This document shows positions 6,173 to 9,560 of a stretch of 9,560 bases of DNA, piece by piece (positions within the stretch are counted from its first letter, which is position 1; each line of letters starts with the position of its first letter). Made by a program: the position numbers and the translations under genes. Under the pieces are notes generated by a model that was given only the letters and a program-made list of their open reading frames with translations, was not told the DNA's origin and ran no database searches. This stretch comes from Bermanella sp034111105 (GTDB taxonomy: Bacteria > Pseudomonadota > Gammaproteobacteria > Pseudomonadales > Oceanobacteraceae): the NCBI GenBank assembly GCA_034111105.1, contig JAWUXY010000001.1:1-9560 (forward strand), read 5' to 3'.

Positions 6173-7126
6173 CTATAACAACTTAATAATATGTTGCGCG
6201 GCATTATACGGGGTGATCTTCTGATCTAAAACATCTTGTTGCAATTGCGGCAGCTGACTTTTTACGGCGTCATTTTGTTTGAGCTTTAGTTCTAGCATTT
6301 CTTGAATCAGTTTTTTTAACCAATCACGGCTTTGCTTTGCGCGATGGTGTTCAAAGTGACCATTGTCTTTGGCTTGAGTTTCAAACTCAGCAATCATTTC
6401 CCAAACATCATTTATCCCTTGATTCTCTCTGGCAGAGCACGCTTTTACCTGCGGCTGCCAAAAACTTTCTTGGCTTAATAAATGAAGAGCGTTTTTATAA
6501 TGACTTTGGGTTTGTTTAGCAAGGTTGACGCTTTCACCGTCGGCTTTGTTAATGACGAGCGCATCCGCTAATTCCATAATGCCGCGCTTGATGCCTTGGA
6601 GTTCGTCACCCGCATTGGGCAGCATGAGCACTAAGAAAAAGTCCACCATGGCGGCGACTTCGTATTCGCTTTGGCCAACCCCTACGGTCTCTACCAAAAT
6701 CACATCAAAGCCTGCGGCTTCGCAAAGTAACATGGTTTCACGGGTTTTTTGTGCAACGCCGCCTAAGGCCCCTTCAGATGGGCTAGGGCGTATGTAAGCG
6801 TCTTGCTCGCGGCTTAATAATTCCATGCGGGTTTTATCCCCCAAAATGCTGCCACCTCTTAATGGTGAGCTAGGATCGACAGCCAATACTGCGACCTTTT
6901 TGCCTAAGCTCAGAAGGTGTAAGCCAAACGCTTCGATAAACGTGGATTTACCTACGCCCGGAATACCAGTAATACCGATACGAATGCTGTTGCCTGTGTC
7001 TGGCAATAATTGATTCAGCAGTACTTGTGCTTCTTCACGGTGATCGTCACGCTTGCTTTCAACCAAGGTAATGGCTTTTGCGAGGGCGCGGCGGTTGCCG
7101 GATTTTATGTCGTCTATGTTTATCAT
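6173..7126 (-). CDS. meaB: MeaB/ArgK-family GTPase, methylmalonyl-CoA mutase chaperone
   Basis: 317 residues from the ATG at 7126; the GTG at 7135 would add three residues but has no ribosome site, and other MeaB proteins begin near this ATG. This is a G3E-class P-loop GTPase. Motifs (numbered from the ATG): Walker A GIPGVGKST (54-62), DPSSP (84-88), GGSILGDKTRM (91-101), switch/Walker B ETVGVGQSE (146-154) and NKAD (193-196) for guanine recognition. The C-terminal helices (about 255-317) form the dimerisation arm of the family. MeaB proteins bind methylmalonyl-CoA mutase, gate loading of adenosylcobalamin and protect the enzyme from inactivation. The gene lies directly downstream of the mutase gene, which settles the assignment against the old 'arginine kinase' label ArgK. 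It is translationally close-coupled to the thioesterase behind it. Confidence 0.94.
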   Translation of the reverse strand: MINIDDIKSGNRRALAKAITLVESKRDDHREEAQVLLNQLLPDTGNSIRIGITGIPGVGKSTFIEAFGLHLLSLGKKVAVLAVDPSSPLRGGSILGDKTRMELLSREQDAYIRPSPSEGALGGVAQKTRETMLLCEAAGFDVILVETVGVGQSEYEVAAMVDFFLVLMLPNAGDELQGIKRGIMELADALVINKADGESVNLAKQTQSHYKNALHLLSQESFWQPQVKACSARENQGINDVWEMIAEFETQAKDNGHFEHHRAKQSRDWLKKLIQEMLELKLKQNDAVKSQLPQLQQDVLDQKITPYNAAQHIIKLL

Positions 7127-7169
7127 GTTTCCCACAATGTGGAATTGAATTTATTTATCGCTTTCTTTT

Positions 7170-7224
7170 GTAGGTCAGGCATTGTCTGACACGACTATTT
7201 GTTGGTGGGCAGCGCCCACCCTAC
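7170..7224. repeat. Inverted pair of REP hairpins with GTAG feet
   Basis: Two hairpins face each other. On the plus strand, GTAG (7170-7173) is followed by the stem GTCAGGC/GTCTGAC (7174-7180 with 7184-7190; 7 bp including one G-T pair, loop ATT). On the minus strand, GTAG (7224-7221) is followed by the stem GGTGGGC/GCCCACC (7220-7214 with 7210-7204; perfect 7 bp, loop GCT). Hairpins with a GTAG or GGAG tetranucleotide at the 5' foot, arranged in inverted pairs, are the hallmark of REP/BIME elements mobilised by RAYT (TnpA-REP) proteins. It sits between the mutase and MeaB genes, the usual intercistronic location, and could alter message stability or partly end transcription there. Copy number in the genome cannot be seen here. 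Confidence 0.7.
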
Positions 7225-7234
7225 ATACTCGGGT

Positions 7235-9367
7235 TTAGCCGTTAATCGCATCAAGTACTTTACGAGCACTCACCGGAATTTTTGTACCTGGGCCAAAAAT
7301 ACCTTTTACGCCCGCTGCGTATAAAAAGTCGTAATCTTGTTTAGGTATAACACCGCCCGCGATCACCACAATGTCTTCGGCACCTTGCGCTTTAAGTTCG
7401 GCAATTAAATCCGGTACTAATGTTTTGTGGCCAGCTGCAAGTGATGACACACCAATGACATGCACGTCATTTTCAATGGCTTGTTTAGCCACCTCGCTTG
7501 GGGTTGAAAACATGGGTGATAAATCAATATCAAAGCCGACATCTGCAAAGGCTGTAGCCACCACTTTTGCACCGCGATCGTGACCGTCTTGCCCCATTTT
7601 ACATACCAGCATACGTGGGCGGCGCCCGTGTTTTTCAACAAAGGCCTCTATGTCTGTTTTGATTTGTTGCCAGTCTGCATCATTTTCATAACCTGCACCG
7701 TATACACCACTGATGGTACGAGACTGTGCTTGATAACGACCAAATTCTTCTTCCATCGCGTCTGAAATTTCTCCAACAGTGGCACGTAAGCGTGCGGCTT
7801 TTACGCTTAAGTCTAGCAGATTGCCTTTGCCGCTTTTTGCGGCTGCGGTAATGTTAGCCAAAGCCTGCTTAACGGCCGTGGTATCACGGCTGGCACGAAT
7901 GGATTTAAGGCGTTTGATTTGTGATTCGCGTACCGCGACGTTATCTACTTCTAAAATATCAAGGTCGTCTTCATTTTCTAACTGATGTTTGTTAACACCA
8001 ACAATCACATCTTCACCGCGGTCAATTCGCGCTTGCTTACGTGCGGCGCTTTCTTCGATGCGCAGTTTAGGTAAACCTTCTTCAATGGCTTTGGCCATGC
8101 CGCCTTTTTCTTCGATTTCTTCAATTAACTCCCAAGCGCGATCGGCAAGTTGCTGAGTTAATGATTCCATCATGTAAGAGCCACCCCAAGGATCCGCCAC
8201 TTGTGGGATGCCAGTTTCTTCTTGAATAATAATTTGTGTATTACGGGCAACGCGAGCGCTGAATTCAGTTGGTAATGCAACGGCCTCATCTAATGCGTTG
8301 GTGTGCAGTGATTGTGTGCCGCCAAATACGGCGGCCATGGCTTCGATGGTGGTGCGCACTACATTATTGTATGGGTCTTGCTCGGTCAGTGACCAGCCAG
8401 ATGTTTGCGAGTGAGTACGCAACATGGACGATTTAGGGTTGGTGGGATTAAATTCCGCCATGATGCGGTTCCATAATAATCGGCCGGCACGCAGCTTGGC
8501 GATTTCCATGTAAAAGTTCATGGAGATGCCCCAGAAAAACGATAAACGCGGGGCAAAGGTATCGACATTTAAGCCCGCATTAATCGCGGTGCGCACGTAT
8601 TCACGGCCGTCACTTAATGTGTAAGCAAGCTCAAGCGCGGCATCGGCTCCGGCTTCTTGAATGTGATACCCCGAAATTGAAATGCTATTGAATTTCGGCA
8701 TGTGCTCAGAGGTGTAACCAATAATATCGCCGATGATTTTCATCGATGGGGCGGGCGGATAAATATAGGTATTACGCACCATGAATTCTTTTAAGATATC
8801 GTTTTGAATGGTGCCGGATAATTTATCTTGTGAAACACCTTGTTCTTCTGCGGCCACAATATAGTTAGCAAGAATTGGTAACACCGCACCATTCATCGTC
8901 ATGGACACCGACACTTTATCTAATGGAATTTCATTAAATAAAATTTTCATGTCTTCGACAGAATCAATGGCGACACCGGCTTTACCCACATCACCGGTAA
9001 CGCGTTCGTGATCAGAATCATAACCACGGTGTGTGGCTAAATCAAAAGCAACCGACACACCTTGGGCGCCTGCTTTTAAGTTTTTACGATAAAACGCGTT
9101 GGACTCTTCAGCCGTAGAAAACCCAGCGTATTGGCGAATAGTCCATGGACGGCCAGCGTACATAGTGGCCATTGGGCCGCGCACATAAGGCGCCATGCCG
9201 GGAAAGGTGTTGTTGTACTCAAGGTCTTTTACGTCGTCTTGTGTGTACAGTACTTTAATTGGCACGCCTTCCGGTGTGTGCCATTCCATTTCCTCGGGTG
9301 TCATGCCTTTCATTTGCTTAGTCGCAAGTGCGGCCCATTCATCGTAGGTGTACTTTTTATCTGTCAT
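7235..9367 (-). CDS. scpA: Methylmalonyl-CoA mutase, adenosylcobalamin-dependent, catalytic chain
   Basis: 710 residues from the ATG at 9367 (MTDKKYTYDEW), close to the length of E. coli ScpA/Sbm. In-frame TTG/ATG codons at 9424/9421 would add 18-19 residues without homology or ribosome site; no start here has a strong Shine-Dalgarno. The enzyme interconverts (R)-methylmalonyl-CoA and succinyl-CoA in the cytoplasm. The N-terminal TIM barrel has RQYAGFS (Y80), MVRNTYIYPP (R198) and SGYHIQEAGA (H235), which keep a constant offset from Tyr89, Arg207 and His244 of the Propionibacterium enzyme as I recall them. The C-terminal B12 domain carries DGHDRG (594-599), whose H596 is the lower cobalt ligand, then SSLAAGHKT and GGVIP. 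The gene is complete and heads an operon with meaB and a thioesterase. No carboxylase or epimerase gene is in view, so whether flux runs toward succinate or propionate is open. mutA/mcm are alternative names. Confidence 0.95.
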   Translation of the reverse strand: MTDKKYTYDEWAALATKQMKGMTPEEMEWHTPEGVPIKVLYTQDDVKDLEYNNTFPGMAPYVRGPMATMYAGRPWTIRQYAGFSTAEESNAFYRKNLKAGAQGVSVAFDLATHRGYDSDHERVTGDVGKAGVAIDSVEDMKILFNEIPLDKVSVSMTMNGAVLPILANYIVAAEEQGVSQDKLSGTIQNDILKEFMVRNTYIYPPAPSMKIIGDIIGYTSEHMPKFNSISISGYHIQEAGADAALELAYTLSDGREYVRTAINAGLNVDTFAPRLSFFWGISMNFYMEIAKLRAGRLLWNRIMAEFNPTNPKSSMLRTHSQTSGWSLTEQDPYNNVVRTTIEAMAAVFGGTQSLHTNALDEAVALPTEFSARVARNTQIIIQEETGIPQVADPWGGSYMMESLTQQLADRAWELIEEIEEKGGMAKAIEEGLPKLRIEESAARKQARIDRGEDVIVGVNKHQLENEDDLDILEVDNVAVRESQIKRLKSIRASRDTTAVKQALANITAAAKSGKGNLLDLSVKAARLRATVGEISDAMEEEFGRYQAQSRTISGVYGAGYENDADWQQIKTDIEAFVEKHGRRPRMLVCKMGQDGHDRGAKVVATAFADVGFDIDLSPMFSTPSEVAKQAIENDVHVIGVSSLAAGHKTLVPDLIAELKAQGAEDIVVIAGGVIPKQDYDFLYAAGVKGIFGPGTKIPVSARKVLDAING

Positions 9368-9458
9368 AGTATTCGCTTCGCTCAGTAAGATGTTTGATGA
9401 GAGATGGTCGTTTATCTTCATCAAACACTTGACGCAATCATATACATTTCATTTAACT

Positions 9459-9535
9459 CTAACGTCTAAAGTCTAACGTCTAACGTCTAACGTCTACCGT
9501 CTAACGTCTAAAGTCTAACGTCTCACGTCTAACGT
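9459..9535. repeat. 11-copy tandem array of a 7-bp unit (CTAACGT)
   Basis: Eleven end-to-end 7-bp copies run without a gap. Seven are CTAACGT, two CTAAAGT (copies 2 and 8), one CTACCGT (copy 6) and one CTCACGT (copy 10). All changes fall in positions 3-5, while CT and GT are invariant. The array starts about 90 bp upstream of the mutase ATG and its end at 9536 runs into unrelated sequence. On the minus strand the unit reads ACGTTAG. A TATGAT box (9442-9437, minus strand) lies just inside the array's mutase-proximal edge, but no -35 element at good spacing is clear. Slippage could change copy number and hence promoter spacing; this is inference. Confidence 0.9.
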
Positions 9536-9560
9536 CTCGGCTCAGCCAATTGCCTGGTTT

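Noticed and set aside
6525..7013. Open frames on the plus strand opposite meaB (6525-6797 and 6825-7013)
   Set aside because: They are antisense to strongly conserved MeaB motifs, have no ribosome sites and give low-complexity, Ser/Pro-rich translations.
7371..9388. Several short frames opposite or within the mutase gene
   Set aside because: They are all shadows of a complete conserved enzyme gene and have no recognisable product.
9368..9458. Cobalamin riboswitch in front of the B12-dependent mutase
   Set aside because: The leader is too short and shows no B12-box-like sequence or extended paired structure; these riboswitches usually control B12 synthesis and transport genes.
9459..9535. 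CRISPR-like array
   Set aside because: The copies are 7 bp and contiguous with no spacers, so this is a simple tandem repeat.

Overview
The window looks like chromosomal DNA from a free-living, probably marine, gammaproteobacterium with moderate to low GC. The evidence is the TesA-type esterase, a VesB-like secreted trypsin-fold protein, a single-chain methylmalonyl-CoA mutase with its MeaB chaperone, a GTAG-type REP pair and an IS3-family insertion sequence. An Oceanospirillales-like host is my guess; the sequence does not fix the genus.

Layout from left to right. At 1-141 is the left end of an IS3-family element whose transposase reads out of the window; its start site lies inside a nested hairpin. 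Eight bases beyond the IS end is the stop codon of a 570-residue secreted protein (minus strand, 150-1862). It keeps the cysteine framework and fold landmarks of a trypsin-like protease followed by an Ig-like domain, but the catalytic residues are lost. A 736-bp AT-rich gap (1863-2598) follows, with several perfect dyads that look like operators. Next is an unrecognised cysteine-free 456-residue protein with an internal duplication (plus strand, 2599-3969). It converges on tesA (minus strand, 3993-4616), which is divergent from an alpha/beta hydrolase (plus strand, 4795-5685).

From 5710 to 9367 is a minus-strand operon: methylmalonyl-CoA mutase, then MeaB, then a small hotdog thioesterase whose start lies one base after the MeaB stop. 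Mutase and MeaB are separated by 97-108 bp (depending on the MeaB start) carrying an inverted pair of REP hairpins with GTAG feet. Upstream of the mutase are 11 tandem copies of a 7-bp unit (9459-9535).

The mutase and MeaB form an established functional pair: B12-dependent interconversion of methylmalonyl-CoA and succinyl-CoA, with the GTPase protecting and reloading the mutase. The coupled thioesterase suggests an added acyl-CoA clearing or proofreading role, which is inference. I see no complete new defence or mobile system. The most unusual items are the degenerate protease-fold protein, the self-occluding IS start site and the thioesterase coupled to MeaB.
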